A stretch of DNA of 64,000 bases from contig NZ_MBDL01000010.1 of assembly GCF_001707755.1 (NCBI RefSeq), positions 209,650 to 273,649 of the forward strand, read 5' to 3'. Shown one piece after another: positions 1-10,150 of this stretch. Numbering within the stretch: the first letter of the stretch is position 1; the number at the start of each line of letters is the position of its first letter. The notes below the pieces were generated by a model that saw only the letters and a list, made by a program, of their open reading frames with translations, had not been told where the DNA came from and searched no databases. A program made the position numbers and the translations under genes. This DNA comes from Acinetobacter celticus (lineage in GTDB: Bacteria; Pseudomonadota; Gammaproteobacteria; Pseudomonadales; Moraxellaceae).

Positions 1-536
1 GCTTCTTTTGCCGCAAGGCGTTTTTCTACTTCTGCAACAAATTTATCTGTGATTTTTTGGATATCATCACTTGCACGACGATCATCATCTTCAGAAATTT
101 CTTTTTCTTTCAACAATGCTTTGATATCACCCAACACGTCACGACGGATGTTACGAATCGCAACTTTGGCATTTTCAGCTTCAGTACGTGCAACTTTTTG
201 CATATCACGGCGTGTTTCTTCAGTCAGTGCTGCCATTGGCACACGAATCGCATCTGCAGTAATCGGATTAAGACCTAAGCCTGCTTCACGAATCGCTTTA
301 TCAATTGCAGAAACCATTGAACGCTCAAATGGCTGTACCAGTAATGTACGTGAGTCTTCAAGACCAACGTTCGCTACTTGGTTTAATGGCACATCAGAAC
401 CATAGTAAGAAACCATCACCCCATTCAAAATAGATGGATGCGCACGACCTGTACGAACTTTAGCAAAACCGTGCTCTAGAGATTCTAGAGTTTTATTCAT
501 ACGGTCTTCGCTGTCTTTTTTAAGATCGTTAATCAT
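1..536 (-). CDS. frr: Ribosome recycling factor, 3' end cut by the window
   Basis: Cytoplasmic factor that, with EF-G, splits the post-termination ribosome so that its subunits can be reused. The reading frame starts [19 protein letters not shown], with the family's N-terminal helix, and runs 178 codons without a stop to base 3. The family is usually about 185 residues, so only a few C-terminal codons are missing. The [10 protein letters not shown] stretch and the C-terminal helix ending in EKRLAAKE are typical. The ATG at 534-536 has a good ribosome site (AAGGAAG) just upstream. It lies 78 bases downstream of pyrH on the same strand, the usual pyrH-frr pairing, so the two are probably cotranscribed. 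Confidence 0.96.
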   Translation of the reverse strand, partial: MINDLKKDSEDRMNKTLESLEHGFAKVRTGRAHPSILNGVMVSYYGSDVPLNQVANVGLEDSRTLLVQPFERSMVSAIDKAIREAGLGLNPITADAIRVPMAALTEETRRDMQKVARTEAENAKVAIRNIRRDVLGDIKALLKEKEISEDDDRRASDDIQKITDKFVAEVEKRLAAKE

Positions 537-614
537 ATGATCTTCCTTACTTAATTTTCAAAAGTGTAATTACTAAAATAATATGCAGTATAAAGGGCTT
601 TCAGGTTCACGTCA

Positions 615-1343
615 TTATTTAGTAACGTGAGTGCCCTCTTTTTCACCCATTACCACTGAAAGTAATGAACCAGTTTTATTCATGTCAAAGACTTGAAGTG
701 GAACATTATGGTCACGGCATAGGCAAATTGCAGTTAAATCCATAACACCTAATTTTTCATCAAGCACTTGATCAAAAGTAAGCGTATCGTATTTAACAGC
801 ATCGTCAAATTTACTTGGATCTTTATTATACACACCGTCAACTTTGGTGGCTTTTAAAATTAAGTGTGCTTCAATTTCAATACCACGCAAGCAAGCTGCT
901 GTATCTGTCGTAAAGAATGGATTACCCGTTCCTGCAACAAATACACAGACTTCGCCTTGCGTTAAATGACGAATTGCATCACGGCTAGAGTAAGACTCAA
1001 CCACAGTACCAATTGGTAGTGCTGACATCAAACGTGTTTTGATATTGCGACGAACCAAAGCGTCACGCAATGCCAAACCGTTCATCACCGTTGCAAGCAT
1101 ACCCATTTGGTCACCCGTTACACGACCAACCAAACCATCTTGCTGTAATTGACTACCGCGGTATAAGTTACCACCACCCACAACAATACCTACTTGCACA
1201 CCCAGGCCAACCAAGTGTGCAATTGCCAAAGACATTTGATCAAGCACTTGTGCATCAATCCCCATGTCTTTATTACCCGCAAGTGCTTCACCTGATAGTT
1301 TTAGCAAAATACGTTCATAACGTGGCTTTTTTGAGTCCATCAT
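615..1343 (-). CDS. pyrH: UMP kinase
   Basis: Phosphorylates UMP to UDP with ATP in pyrimidine nucleotide synthesis; cytoplasmic hexamer of the amino-acid kinase fold. Visible are the N-terminal [11 protein letters not shown] phosphate-binding segment, GGGNLYRG, the [12 protein letters not shown] stretch and a C-terminal GTHVTK end, at the family's usual length of about 242 residues. An in-frame TTG at 1355 would add four residues, but the ATG at 1343 has GGAG six bases upstream and gives the usual start, so I use it; the next codon is also ATG. It lies between rimO (46 bases upstream) and frr, all on the minus strand. Confidence 0.96.
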   Translation of the reverse strand: MMDSKKPRYERILLKLSGEALAGNKDMGIDAQVLDQMSLAIAHLVGLGVQVGIVVGGGNLYRGSQLQQDGLVGRVTGDQMGMLATVMNGLALRDALVRRNIKTRLMSALPIGTVVESYSSRDAIRHLTQGEVCVFVAGTGNPFFTTDTAACLRGIEIEAHLILKATKVDGVYNKDPSKFDDAVKYDTLTFDQVLDEKLGVMDLTAICLCRDHNVPLQVFDMNKTGSLLSVVMGEKEGTHVTK

Positions 1344-1389
1344 CTCAAACTCCAATTCTGTGTCTAATCTAAATTTTATGTGTATTCAA

Positions 1390-2733
1390 TTAAGCCGATT
1401 TAATGCGAATTAACTTAGCATACAAGTCATATTCATCTGCATCTGTAATTTCGACCTCAAGTAAATCACCCGCTTTAATTTGTGATTTATCAATATCTTC
1501 TACAAATACATTACCGTCAATTTCTGGTGCATCTGCATATGAACGCGCAACTGCTACAGGGAACTCTTCTTCAAGATCATCCACCAAAACGGTCATGGTT
1601 TGACCAATACGTTTCTGTAATTTCTCAGCTGAAATTGCTTGCTGAACTTCCATGAAACGTTCATAACGCTGTTGCTTGATTTCTTCAGGCACATGATCTG
1701 GTAAATCATTGGCTGTCGCACCCTCAACAGGTGAATAGGTAAAGCAACCTACACGGTCAAGTTTTGCTTCTTGCAACCAATCCAACAACATCACGAAGTC
1801 TTCTTCAGTTTCACCAGGAAAGCCGACAACAAACGTCGAACGAATCACCAATTCAGGACATTTTTCACGCCATAATTTAAGACGTTCTAATGTATTTTCG
1901 CTATGGGCCGGTCGCTTCATTAGTTTTAAGATACGCGGGCTAGCATGCTGAAAAGGAATATCTAAATAAGGCAGGATTTTACCTTGCGCCATTAAGTCAA
2001 TTACGGCATCCACATGCGGATAAGGATAGACATAATGTAGACGCACCCAGATACCCAGTTGACCTAAAGCTTCACACATATCGTAAAACTTAGTTTTAAC
2101 TGGCTGGCCGTTCCAAAAATCAAGTTTGTATTTGGTGTCTAAACCATAAGCAGAAGTATCTTGGGAGATTACGAGTACTTCTTTTACACCGGCGCGCTTA
2201 AGTGCAGCCGCTTCGTCTAAAACCGAACCGACTGGACGTGACACTAAATCACCACGCATACTTGGGATAATGCAGAATGTGCAACGGTGGTTACAACCTT
2301 CTGATATTTTCAAATAAGCATAATGTTTCGGTGTTAAACGAATGCCTTGCTCAGGAACAAGATCAATAAAAGGATTATGCTTCGGCGGAGCAGGTACATA
2401 TTCATGCACCGCTTCCATTACATCTTGATACGCAGCTGCACCCGTTACTTTTAAAACGCTTGGGTGCATTTGACGAATTTTTTCTTCATCTTTACCCAAA
2501 CAACCTGTCACAATTACACGACCATTCGCGCTAATGGCTTCGCCAATTGCGTCTAAAGATTCTTGTACTGCAGATTCAATAAAACCACAGGTATTTACAA
2601 CAACTAAATCTGCACCGTCATAATCTGATGCAACATCATAACCTTCAGTCTTCAACTGAGTTAAAATTCGTTCGGAATCTACCAATGCCTTAGGACAACC
2701 TAAAGATACGAAACCGACTTTGGGGGACTTCAT
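1390..2733 (-). CDS. rimO: Ribosomal protein S12 methylthiotransferase
   Basis: Radical-SAM enzyme that adds a methylthio group to the conserved aspartate of ribosomal protein S12. The 447 residues show the three family parts in order: an N-terminal UPF0004 domain with cysteines C13, C49 and C78 for the auxiliary 4Fe-4S cluster, the radical-SAM CxxxCxxC motif (C147, C151, C154, in [10 protein letters not shown]), and a C-terminal TRAM domain (about 375-445). The early [12 protein letters not shown] segment separates RimO from its paralogue MiaB, which uses other residues there. The first gene of a likely rimO-pyrH-frr unit. The ribosome site before the ATG at 2733 is weak. Confidence 0.95.
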   Translation of the reverse strand: MKSPKVGFVSLGCPKALVDSERILTQLKTEGYDVASDYDGADLVVVNTCGFIESAVQESLDAIGEAISANGRVIVTGCLGKDEEKIRQMHPSVLKVTGAAAYQDVMEAVHEYVPAPPKHNPFIDLVPEQGIRLTPKHYAYLKISEGCNHRCTFCIIPSMRGDLVSRPVGSVLDEAAALKRAGVKEVLVISQDTSAYGLDTKYKLDFWNGQPVKTKFYDMCEALGQLGIWVRLHYVYPYPHVDAVIDLMAQGKILPYLDIPFQHASPRILKLMKRPAHSENTLERLKLWREKCPELVIRSTFVVGFPGETEEDFVMLLDWLQEAKLDRVGCFTYSPVEGATANDLPDHVPEEIKQQRYERFMEVQQAISAEKLQKRIGQTMTVLVDDLEEEFPVAVARSYADAPEIDGNVFVEDIDKSQIKAGDLLEVEITDADEYDLYAKLIRIKSA

Positions 2734-3079
2734 TATTGAATCTGCGCTCTACTAGAATGCACATATTGTATGTCTTTTCACTGCATAAAAACAGGTGAAA
2801 AGCGCACTCTTTGTATTACGCACCAAAATAATGCTATAAATTTATCCATCCAATTATTAATGCGCCATTTTGAAACATTACTTATTTACAGCCTGCTTCC
2901 AATTGGCTATACATGTTGATTAAAGATCATTTTCAGCACACTTAATTTAACCTGTATTAAAACTCAATGTCTTTTTCCTAAGTTGGCGCGTATTTTGCAT
3001 CATATCAGGTCTTATTCTCTGCAATAGACCCATTCATGAAGATGCAGTTGCGCTATTTTAATACAGGAAACCATCATTA
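2734..3079. other. Divergent intergenic region, rimO / ntrB
   Basis: 346 bases between divergent genes. It holds the sigma-54 promoter listed separately and the AGGAAA ribosome site of ntrB at about 3064-3069. No small reading frame with a credible ribosome site was seen. Promoters for rimO must also lie here, but I see no convincing minus-strand sigma-70 match. Confidence 0.6.
2983..2999 (+). promoter_or_regulatory. Sigma-54 (RpoN) promoter of ntrBC
   Basis: The sequence TTGGCGCG-TATT-TTGCA matches the sigma-54 consensus (TGGCAC/GCG, four bases, TTGCA/T) with the invariant GG and GC at the right -24/-12 spacing. It lies about 80 bases upstream of ntrB and points toward it. NtrC is itself a sigma-54 activator, so the site implies autoregulation of ntrBC under nitrogen limitation. 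I did not find a clear NtrC-binding palindrome by eye. Confidence 0.85.
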
Positions 3080-4189
3080 ATGGATCATCCTATGACTATC
3101 GATTACCGCTTATTGGTTGACAATTTAACCACTGCAATTTTATTGGTCGATAGTGATTTAAATATTTTTTATTTAAATTCTGCTTGCGAAGCCTTATTTG
3201 ATATCAGCTTGCTTCGTGCATCAGGCATGCCTGTTTTGAATTTAATGCAAATGCCCGATGATGAGTTTAATACTGAAGAAGCGCTGAACAGAACCTTACA
3301 TTCGGGTCAACATTACACACGCAGAGAGGCAACCATGAATGTTAACTTCAAAGACATTCATGTAGATTACACCGCGTCTCAACTAAATTCAGGCAAACCC
3401 TATCATCCACTTCTACTGATAGAACTGAATCAAATTGACCGCATGCTAAAAATATCTAAAGAAGAAAACTTCATTCAGCAACATCAGGTCACGCGCCAAG
3501 TTATTCGGGGTGTAGCCCATGAAATTAAAAACCCGTTAGGGGGCATTCGTGGCGCAACACAACTTTTAGCACGTAGCTTAAATGACCCAAAATATAGTGA
3601 ATTTACCGATATTATTATTAGTGAAGTCGATCGTTTACGCAATTTAGCCGACACTATGCTTGGGTCGCGCCAACTACCAAGTTATGAACCTGTAAATGTA
3701 CATGAACCTTTAGAGCGTGTTCGCTCACTCATTGCCAATCAAACCAAAAATAAAATTAAAATTATCCGTGACTACGACTTATCTTTACCTGATGTCTTGG
3801 CAGACCGTGACCAACTCATTCAAGTCATGCTCAATATTAGTGTTAATGCTGTTCAATCAATGACTGAACATAAAGATTTTTTCATTGACCATCAACCAGA
3901 ACTTACCCTAAGAACACGAATTCAGCGCCTTGTGACCATTAACGGAGTACTAAAGCGCTCTGCAATTCGTATAAACATTGAAGACAATGGCTCTGGTATT
4001 CCTGAAGATATGCTGGAATCCATCTTTTATCCACTGGTCTCTGGTCGTGCAAAAGGAACTGGCTTAGGTCTTAGCATTGCACAAAATATTATGCATCAAC
4101 ATAACGGAATGATTGAATGCCAATCTGTTCCCGGAAAAACAGTATTCAGCTTATATTTACCTTGGGAGACCGACCATGTCGCGAAATAG
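3080..4189 (+). CDS. ntrB: Nitrogen regulation sensor histidine kinase NtrB
   Basis: Cytoplasmic kinase/phosphatase that controls NtrC phosphorylation in response to nitrogen status, normally through PII. In 369 residues: an N-terminal PAS domain (about 5-115), a dimerisation/H-box with VAHEIKNPLGG and phospho-acceptor H147, and an HATPase domain with DNGSGIPEDM and GTGLGLSIAQN. There are no membrane segments, as expected for NtrB. The ATG at 3080 has AGGAAA upstream; a second in-frame ATG at 3092 is also possible. Its stop overlaps the ntrC start by 14 bases, so translation is probably coupled. Confidence 0.94.
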   Translation: MDHPMTIDYRLLVDNLTTAILLVDSDLNIFYLNSACEALFDISLLRASGMPVLNLMQMPDDEFNTEEALNRTLHSGQHYTRREATMNVNFKDIHVDYTASQLNSGKPYHPLLLIELNQIDRMLKISKEENFIQQHQVTRQVIRGVAHEIKNPLGGIRGATQLLARSLNDPKYSEFTDIIISEVDRLRNLADTMLGSRQLPSYEPVNVHEPLERVRSLIANQTKNKIKIIRDYDLSLPDVLADRDQLIQVMLNISVNAVQSMTEHKDFFIDHQPELTLRTRIQRLVTINGVLKRSAIRINIEDNGSGIPEDMLESIFYPLVSGRAKGTGLGLSIAQNIMHQHNGMIECQSVPGKTVFSLYLPWETDHVAK

Positions 4190-5654
4190 AATATGGGTAA
4201 TTGATGATGATCGCGCTATGCGATGGGTGCTTGAAAAAACATTCAAAGAAGAAGGTTTTGATGTCACCAGTTTTGAAGAAGCTCAATCGGCTTTAGATCA
4301 ATTAAGCACAGATGCACCCGATGTTATTTTGACTGACATTCGTATGCCCGGTATAGATGGCCTAACCTTTTTAGCAAAAGTGAAAGCAGACTATCCAGAC
4401 CTGCCTGTAATTATTATGACCGCACATTCGGACTTAGAATCTGCCGTGTCTAGTTACCAAACAGGTGCTTTTGAATACTTACCCAAACCTTTCGATATTG
4501 ATGAAGCCCTCGCTTTAGTCAACCGTGCTATTTTACATATTGCAAAGTTACAACAACAAGAGTCTGCAAAAACAGCACCACCAATTCAGTCAACTGAAAT
4601 TATTGGTGAGTCACCTGCCATGCAGGAAGTTTTTCGTGCAATTGGGCGTTTATCACAATCACACATTACTGTACTAATTAATGGTGAATCTGGTACAGGC
4701 AAAGAATTGGTTGCACATGCTCTGCATCGCCATTCACCGCGTAGTAGCAAACCCTTTATTGCGTTAAATATGGCCGCAATTCCAAAAGACTTGATTGAAA
4801 CTGAGCTTTTTGGCCATGAAAAAGGTGCGTTTACCGGTGCAAACTCCCAGCGTCAGGGTCGTTTTGAGCAAGCCAATGGTGGCACCTTATTTTTAGATGA
4901 AATTGGCGACATGCCTTTTGAAACCCAAACACGCTTACTTCGTGTCTTAGCAGATGGTGAATTCTATCGCGTTGGTGGTCACATCCCAGTTAAAGTCGAT
5001 GTACGAATTGTTGCAGCCACCCATCAAGACCTTGAAAAATTAGTACATGATGGTCGTTTCCGTGAAGACTTATACCACCGTCTCAATGTCATTCGCATTC
5101 ACATTCCAAAACTTGCACATCGTAGTGAAGACATCCCTATGCTGGCACAGCATTTCTTGGCACGTGCAGGTAAAGAGCTTGGGGTTAGCCCTAAAATCTT
5201 ACGCCCTGAAACGCAAGAGTATATGCAAAAACTGCCTTGGCAAGGTAACGTGCGTCAATTGGAAAATACCTGTCGTTGGCTAACCGTCATGATTACTGGG
5301 CGTGAGGTCTATCCTGAAGACTTACCTTCTGAACTCAAGCAAATTCCAATTACTCAAGGTAGTAACACCAACCAAGCACCAAACACTCTTGACCGCATTT
5401 CTATTCACCATTGGGATGAACTGTTAAGCCAGTGGGCAATTCAAAAACTGAAAAACGGCGAAATGAAGCTCCTCGACATTGCCACACCAATGTTTGAGCG
5501 CACTTTAATTAATGCCGCTTTACAGCAAACGCGCGGTCGTAAACGTCATGCTGCTGAACTTTTAGGATGGGGCCGAAATACCCTTACCCGCAAACTTAAA
5601 GAGTTAGGCATGGATAGCGCTGAAGATGACATAGAAGAAGAAATTGAAGGTTAA
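4176..5654 (+). CDS. ntrC: Nitrogen regulation response regulator NtrC
   Basis: Sigma-54-dependent activator of nitrogen-assimilation genes. With the ATG at 4176 the protein has 492 residues. It has a receiver domain with acidic pocket D10/D11 and phospho-acceptor D54 (LTDIRMPG), an AAA+ domain with Walker A GESGTGKE (about 170) and the sigma-54 contact loop GAFTGA (about 216), and a Fis-type HTH at the C-terminus (RKRHAAELLGWGRNTLTRKL). An upstream in-frame ATG at 4113 lies inside ntrB and would add 21 residues that are not part of the family, so it is rejected. It ends just before a strong terminator. Confidence 0.95.
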   Translation: MSRNRIWVIDDDRAMRWVLEKTFKEEGFDVTSFEEAQSALDQLSTDAPDVILTDIRMPGIDGLTFLAKVKADYPDLPVIIMTAHSDLESAVSSYQTGAFEYLPKPFDIDEALALVNRAILHIAKLQQQESAKTAPPIQSTEIIGESPAMQEVFRAIGRLSQSHITVLINGESGTGKELVAHALHRHSPRSSKPFIALNMAAIPKDLIETELFGHEKGAFTGANSQRQGRFEQANGGTLFLDEIGDMPFETQTRLLRVLADGEFYRVGGHIPVKVDVRIVAATHQDLEKLVHDGRFREDLYHRLNVIRIHIPKLAHRSEDIPMLAQHFLARAGKELGVSPKILRPETQEYMQKLPWQGNVRQLENTCRWLTVMITGREVYPEDLPSELKQIPITQGSNTNQAPNTLDRISIHHWDELLSQWAIQKLKNGEMKLLDIATPMFERTLINAALQQTRGRKRHAAELLGWGRNTLTRKLKELGMDSAEDDIEEEIEG

Positions 5655-5671
5655 ATCATCTTCTATTTAAT

Positions 5672-5699
5672 AAAAAACCTCCAATTATGGAGGTTTTTT
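5672..5699. terminator. Intrinsic terminator after ntrC
   Basis: AAAAAACCTCC, six-base loop, GGAGGTTTTTT. The hairpin has A and T tracts on both sides, so it can work in both directions, stopping ntrC and the convergent minus-strand gene. Confidence 0.92.
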
Positions 5700-5751
5700 A
5701 TTTGCTCTACTTTTATAAGGTTTAATTTACAAGCCACAACTTTTATATAAG

Positions 5752-6078
5752 TTATGCAGTAAAACCAATATAACGGGAATAACCTTCCACACCCAAAACA
5801 GACTGATAAATCCGATATTCAGGATATTGCGATGCGACCAATTCTGCAAAAATATTGACCTGATCATCATTGGCATGCAAGTCATCTACTGTACGGCGCA
5901 TGGTCTGTTCAAATTCGTCTGTAATATATTCAAAGCCAATATCCATCGCAATAAATAACGTATGTTCACAAGGCTGGATATATTGCTCCTCTGCCCAATT
6001 AATAACTTGTTGCTGACAATGCGGGCACTGAATATTATCTGTTGCTTGAATTTCAAGCTGAACCAATTGATAAGCCAT
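5752..6078 (-). CDS. Hypothetical protein with zinc-ribbon-like cysteines
   Basis: I do not recognise the family. The 108-residue product is acidic and soluble, with no signal peptide or membrane segment. An N-terminal CPHC (residues 18-21) and a later lone C37 followed by H39 resemble half of a zinc ribbon, so metal binding is possible but not shown. The rest is mixed helix and strand with a conserved-looking YPEYRIYQSVLG segment near the end. It is transcribed alone, convergent with ntrC and sharing its bidirectional terminator. The coding bias matches its core neighbours, so it is probably a real genus-level gene. Confidence 0.65.
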   Translation of the reverse strand: MAYQLVQLEIQATDNIQCPHCQQQVINWAEEQYIQPCEHTLFIAMDIGFEYITDEFEQTMRRTVDDLHANDDQVNIFAELVASQYPEYRIYQSVLGVEGYSRYIGFTA

Positions 6079-6538
6079 AAAATCATAATTTAAAAAATTT
6101 TGTCTAGTTTAACAAATTCTTTAAACATTAATCAGCAGATAAATCCCCCCTTAAAAGATAAAAAAGAAAGCTCGAGCCTCCTTTTTTTAATTCAATACCA
6201 AACTTTAAACTTACTTTTTATGCACTTTATCTGTACAAAATATTGCAACCTTAATAGCAGATAAAGCAACGCCAAGTGTTTGAAGCCAAAGCCTTAAAAA
6301 CGTCGCCCTGAAATACAAAAATACCGTTAAAAAATTTTGTGATTTTTCTGTTTATACTTGTAACAAAAAAAGGGAGGAAACTGAGACACAATAAGCCTCA
6401 TTTAACAAATTAACGCTATATTACAAAATCTTATAAAAATAAAACTTTTAACAATTACAGCACCCAAAATTTAGATCACTCTAAAATACTCAACAAAAAA
6501 GCCCGTATAAAACGGGCTTTTTTAATCATTTTTAACTA
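6079..6538. other. Intergenic region, no gene seen
   Basis: 460 AT-rich bases between two minus-strand genes. The mnmG terminator is at its right end and the promoter of the 108-residue gene must be at its left. A purine-rich GGGAGGAAA at about 6371 looks like a ribosome site, but no reading frame follows it. Confidence 0.6.
6495..6523. terminator. Intrinsic terminator after mnmG
   Basis: AAAAAAGCCCGT, short loop, ACGGGCTTTTTT. On the minus strand it starts 15 bases after the mnmG stop and carries a full T tract. Confidence 0.92.
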
Positions 6539-8419
6539 TTAAGCAGATTTTTTTGCTTGGTTGTTTTTACGAACCGTAATCATAATCAACTGAACCGCCG
6601 CAGGAGTCACCCCTGGAATACGACTCGCTTGCGCTAAAGTCTCAGGACGCACCTCTTTCAACTTTAAAGTAATTTCACGTGACAGACCAGAAATTACATC
6701 ATAATCAAAATCTGCAGGAATACGTGTATCTTCCAAACGCTTCATTTGCGCAACATCTTCTTGCTGACGATTAATATAACCCGCATATTTCACAGCAATT
6801 TCAATTTGCTCACCAACAAATGCAGATACTTTAGAATCTGTCAGTTCAGCAATTTGAGCAAAATTAATATTTGGACGTTTCAATAAATCAATCGCGGAAG
6901 ACTCTTTGGATAAGTCATCACCTGTCATCTCAACGAATTTTTTACCCATCGGATTATTTGGCGCAGCCCAAAGGTGTTGTAAACGACCTTTTTCAGTTTC
7001 TACTGCTTCCATTTTTTCACAGAAAGCATTCCAACGCTCATCATCCACCAAGCCCATTTCACGGCCAATTGTAGTTAAGCGCTGATCCGCATTGTCTTCA
7101 CGAAGCATCAAACGGTATTCCGCACGTGAAGTAAACATACGATACGGTTCTTTCGTACCCAATGTGATCAAGTCATCAACAAGAACGCCCATGTACGCTT
7201 CATCACGTTTCGGTATCCATTGCTCTTGATCCCAAGCACGGCGCGCAGCATTTAAACCTGCCAATAAACCTTGTGCGCCAGCTTCTTCATAACCTGTGGT
7301 ACCGTTAATTTGCCCCGCAAAATACAGGTTATTAATGGCTTTGGTTTCTAAAGAGAACTTCAAAGCTTGTGGGTTAAAGTAATCGTATTCAATTGCATAA
7401 CCCGGACGAAGAATGTGTGCATTCTCCATACCACGAATCGAACGAACCAATTCAAATTGCACATCAAATGGAAGTGATGTTGAAATACCATTTGGATAAA
7501 GCTCGTGCGTATCTAAACCTTCAGGCTCAAGGAATACTTGATGTGAATCTTTATCAGCAAATTTATGAATTTTATCTTCAATTGATGGGCAGTAACGTGG
7601 GCCTACACCTTCAATTTTACCTGTGTACATTGGCGAACGGTCTAAGCCACCACGAATAATGTCATGTGTACGTTCATTGGTATGCGTAATATAACAATTT
7701 ACTTGTTCAGGATGCATAGAAGCATCGCCCATGAATGACATGGTTGGCGATGGAAAATCACCCGGCTGCGCTGTCATTACAGAAAAATCAACAGAACGCG
7801 CATCAATACGTGGCGGTGTACCTGTTTTTAAACGACCTACAGGTAAATTTAATTCGCGTAAACGCGCTGCCAATGAAATAGATGGAGGATCACCAGCACG
7901 TCCACCGCTCGATTTTTCGAGTCCTACGTGAATCACGCCACCCAAGAATGTACCTGTAGTCAACACGACAGTTTTCGCATCAAAACGAATACCCATTTGC
8001 GTCACAACACCTTTAACGGTATCGCCATCTACAATTAAGTCATCTGCTGATTGCTGAAAAATATCTAAGTTGGCTTGATTTTCTAGCGTATGACGAATAG
8101 CCGCTTTAAAACGCACACGGTCAGCTTGCGCACGTGTTGCACGTACTGCTGCGCCTTTACGCGAGTTTAAAATACGGAATTGAATACCACTTTTGTCGGC
8201 AGCCAATGCCATTGCACCGCCTAGTGCATCAATTTCACGTACTAAGTGTGATTTACCAATACCACCGATGGCAGGATTACAGCTCATCTGCCCTAAAGTC
8301 TCAATGTTATGAGTTAAAAGCAAAGTCTGTCGGCCCATACGTGCTGCAGCTAGCGCCGCTTCAGTACCCGCGTGACCGCCACCGATAACAATGACATCGT
8401 AAACTTTAGGATAATGCAT
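6539..8419 (-). CDS. mnmG: tRNA uridine-34 carboxymethylaminomethyl modification enzyme MnmG (GidA)
   Basis: FAD enzyme that, with MnmE, adds the carboxymethylaminomethyl group to U34 of tRNAs; cytoplasmic. The 626 residues start with the Rossmann FAD motif [12 protein letters not shown] and contain [14 protein letters not shown], the GTPPRID segment, [24 protein letters not shown] residues (here [19 protein letters not shown]) and a C-terminal helical MnmE-binding region ending in [13 protein letters not shown]. Length and order match the family fully. It is transcribed alone and ends in a strong terminator. No other chromosome-replication-origin genes are beside it, unlike in many bacteria. 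Confidence 0.96.
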   Translation of the reverse strand: MHYPKVYDVIVIGGGHAGTEAALAAARMGRQTLLLTHNIETLGQMSCNPAIGGIGKSHLVREIDALGGAMALAADKSGIQFRILNSRKGAAVRATRAQADRVRFKAAIRHTLENQANLDIFQQSADDLIVDGDTVKGVVTQMGIRFDAKTVVLTTGTFLGGVIHVGLEKSSGGRAGDPPSISLAARLRELNLPVGRLKTGTPPRIDARSVDFSVMTAQPGDFPSPTMSFMGDASMHPEQVNCYITHTNERTHDIIRGGLDRSPMYTGKIEGVGPRYCPSIEDKIHKFADKDSHQVFLEPEGLDTHELYPNGISTSLPFDVQFELVRSIRGMENAHILRPGYAIEYDYFNPQALKFSLETKAINNLYFAGQINGTTGYEEAGAQGLLAGLNAARRAWDQEQWIPKRDEAYMGVLVDDLITLGTKEPYRMFTSRAEYRLMLREDNADQRLTTIGREMGLVDDERWNAFCEKMEAVETEKGRLQHLWAAPNNPMGKKFVEMTGDDLSKESSAIDLLKRPNINFAQIAELTDSKVSAFVGEQIEIAVKYAGYINRQQEDVAQMKRLEDTRIPADFDYDVISGLSREITLKLKEVRPETLAQASRIPGVTPAAVQLIMITVRKNNQAKKSA

Positions 8420-8673
8420 AATGGTTTGAGAGATAAAAAAGAATGACGGAGTATTATATCAAAACTGAGCAAGATAAGTTGACAAATTCAGTCAATTTTA
8501 AGTGCGACCCTTGTATTCATGTACAGCACATCAAAAATCAAATGTAATCGCGCTTTTCAGAGTCACCATACAAATGAAACATTTTATCTTCAAAACTTAC
8601 TCGAATCGTATTGTTTTATTTTGAATATTTTATAACCTGTAAGTTGGATACACGACAAACAAAGGTATCAGTG

Positions 8674-9024
8674 ATGAATAAAAATATTTTCCTCTCCGTA
8701 ATACTCTGTAGTCTTTTTTTCACCCCCCTTACCACACAGGCCAATGATAAAGTTGAAACGGTTTATCATGCGCAAAAGTACCAACAAGTGTGTAAAGACA
8801 AAACACAAGGTGCGCAAGTCAGCTTTGCATATAGAGGTATTATTTGGAATGGAACGTGCGAGCCTCAATTCTTTGCAACCACCAAAAATGCACCAATTAA
8901 AGGAGATGAAGCGGAACTTAATTCAATATGTGCCACGAATGCCAACACCAAATCCATCAATATAGAAGGTAAAGAAATTAAAGGTAAATGTGCATTGGGT
9001 TTTGTCGCACCTCACCCCAAATAA
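8674..9024 (+). CDS. Small periplasmic protein with four cysteines, function unknown
   Basis: I do not recognise the family. From the ATG at 8674 the product is 116 residues. The first 23 form a classical signal peptide (MNKN, hydrophobic core, TTQA cleavage site before NDK). The mature part, about 93 residues, has four cysteines (contexts QVCKD, GTCEP, SICAT, GKCAL), which probably form two disulfides in the periplasm. A longer frame from 8611 would bury the signal peptide and is rejected. It stands alone between mnmG (divergent) and the symporter pair. No terminator is obvious after it. Confidence 0.7.
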   Translation: MNKNIFLSVILCSLFFTPLTTQANDKVETVYHAQKYQQVCKDKTQGAQVSFAYRGIIWNGTCEPQFFATTKNAPIKGDEAELNSICATNANTKSINIEGKEIKGKCALGFVAPHPK

Positions 9025-9177
9025 CCATGAGAGTTACAAAGGAAGAGTCTATGTTAACTGCTTCAAATTATGGGTGAAAATGTATAATTTCCACCCATTT
9101 TTAATTATTGCTTATTTAACAAACTTAGTTAAACTCAAAAAACAACCAATAAGGATTAAAACAAAAAAGGATATTCC

Positions 9178-10068
9178 ATGGATTCGGGGCTATTTGCTGT
9201 TTTTCTGCCCGTCACTTTGGCCCTCATGATGATGGGGTTGGGCCTAGAGCTTTCTATCAAAGATTTTTTGCGTGTTGGACGCTACCCCAAGGTAATTTTT
9301 TTAGCACTTTTTACACAGCTCATTATTTTGGTTTCTATTGCATTTTTAATTTGCAAGGTTTTAGATTTACCACCGTTACTTTCTGTGGGTTTAATGCTTT
9401 TAGCAGCCTCTCCGGGTGGGCCAACTGCAAACTTATTTAGCTATATTTATAAAGGTGATGTTGCACTTAATATGACGTTAACCGCAATTAACTCAATTAT
9501 TTGTATATTTACATTGCCTTTTATCGTGAATTTATCATTGTTATATTTTTTAGGTGACAAAACCACGATTAGTATGCCTATAGATAAAATTGCACATGTT
9601 TTTCTTATTATTTTTATTCCCGTTTGTATTGGTATGCTATTACGCCATACATTGCCAGCGCTGGCTTATCAGCTAACACGACCAATGCGTCTCATCTCAA
9701 TTTTTTTCTTATTCTCTATTTTTATTTATGCATTATTCAGAGAAAAGCAGAATGTTATTTTGTATTTTGTAGATGTCGGCATTGCAACTGCTATTTTTTG
9801 CTTTGCAAGCCTGTTTCTAGGTTATCTCATTCCTCACTTAGCCAAAATTCCTGAAAAACAAGCCCGTGCATGTACCTTTGAAATTGGCATCCATAACACG
9901 GCTATTGCAATGACCACTGCAATTTCTGTTCTGTCCAATACCACCATTGCAATCCCTGCTGGTGTTTATTCAATTGTTATGTATATTTTTGTACTGCTTT
10001 TTGGAATTTTACTTACACGCTCAACTGCTCATAATGTTGCCTTAAATAGCAAAATATCAAATTTTTAA
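9178..10068 (+). CDS. Bile acid:sodium symporter family (BASS) transporter, copy 1
   Basis: Inner-membrane secondary transporter of the BASS fold (Na+-coupled uptake of organic acids); the true substrate cannot be told. The 296 residues are almost wholly hydrophobic with about nine membrane segments. They carry the family sequences LGLELSIKDF, LMLLAASPGGPTANLFSYI (the unwound-helix Na+ site region) and a C-terminal EIGIHNTAIAM crossover. GGAT lies just upstream of the ATG. It is followed after 82 bases by a close paralogue on the same strand, so the two look like a tandem duplication. Confidence 0.88.
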   Translation: MDSGLFAVFLPVTLALMMMGLGLELSIKDFLRVGRYPKVIFLALFTQLIILVSIAFLICKVLDLPPLLSVGLMLLAASPGGPTANLFSYIYKGDVALNMTLTAINSIICIFTLPFIVNLSLLYFLGDKTTISMPIDKIAHVFLIIFIPVCIGMLLRHTLPALAYQLTRPMRLISIFFLFSIFIYALFREKQNVILYFVDVGIATAIFCFASLFLGYLIPHLAKIPEKQARACTFEIGIHNTAIAMTTAISVLSNTTIAIPAGVYSIVMYIFVLLFGILLTRSTAHNVALNSKISNF

Positions 10069-10150
10069 TTTTACACTTCAACTTTATATAGACAATTTAT
10101 TTTAAAGAAAACAAGCAAATGTAATAAATAAAACAAGGGAGTATATATAC

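Noticed and set aside
4113..4175. Upstream extension of ntrC
   Set aside because: It lies inside ntrB, and the receiver domain starts at the ATG at 4176.
7393..7659. 88-codon plus-strand frame inside mnmG, and similar long antisense frames in other genes
   Set aside because: They are antisense shadows of well-supported genes with no own signals.
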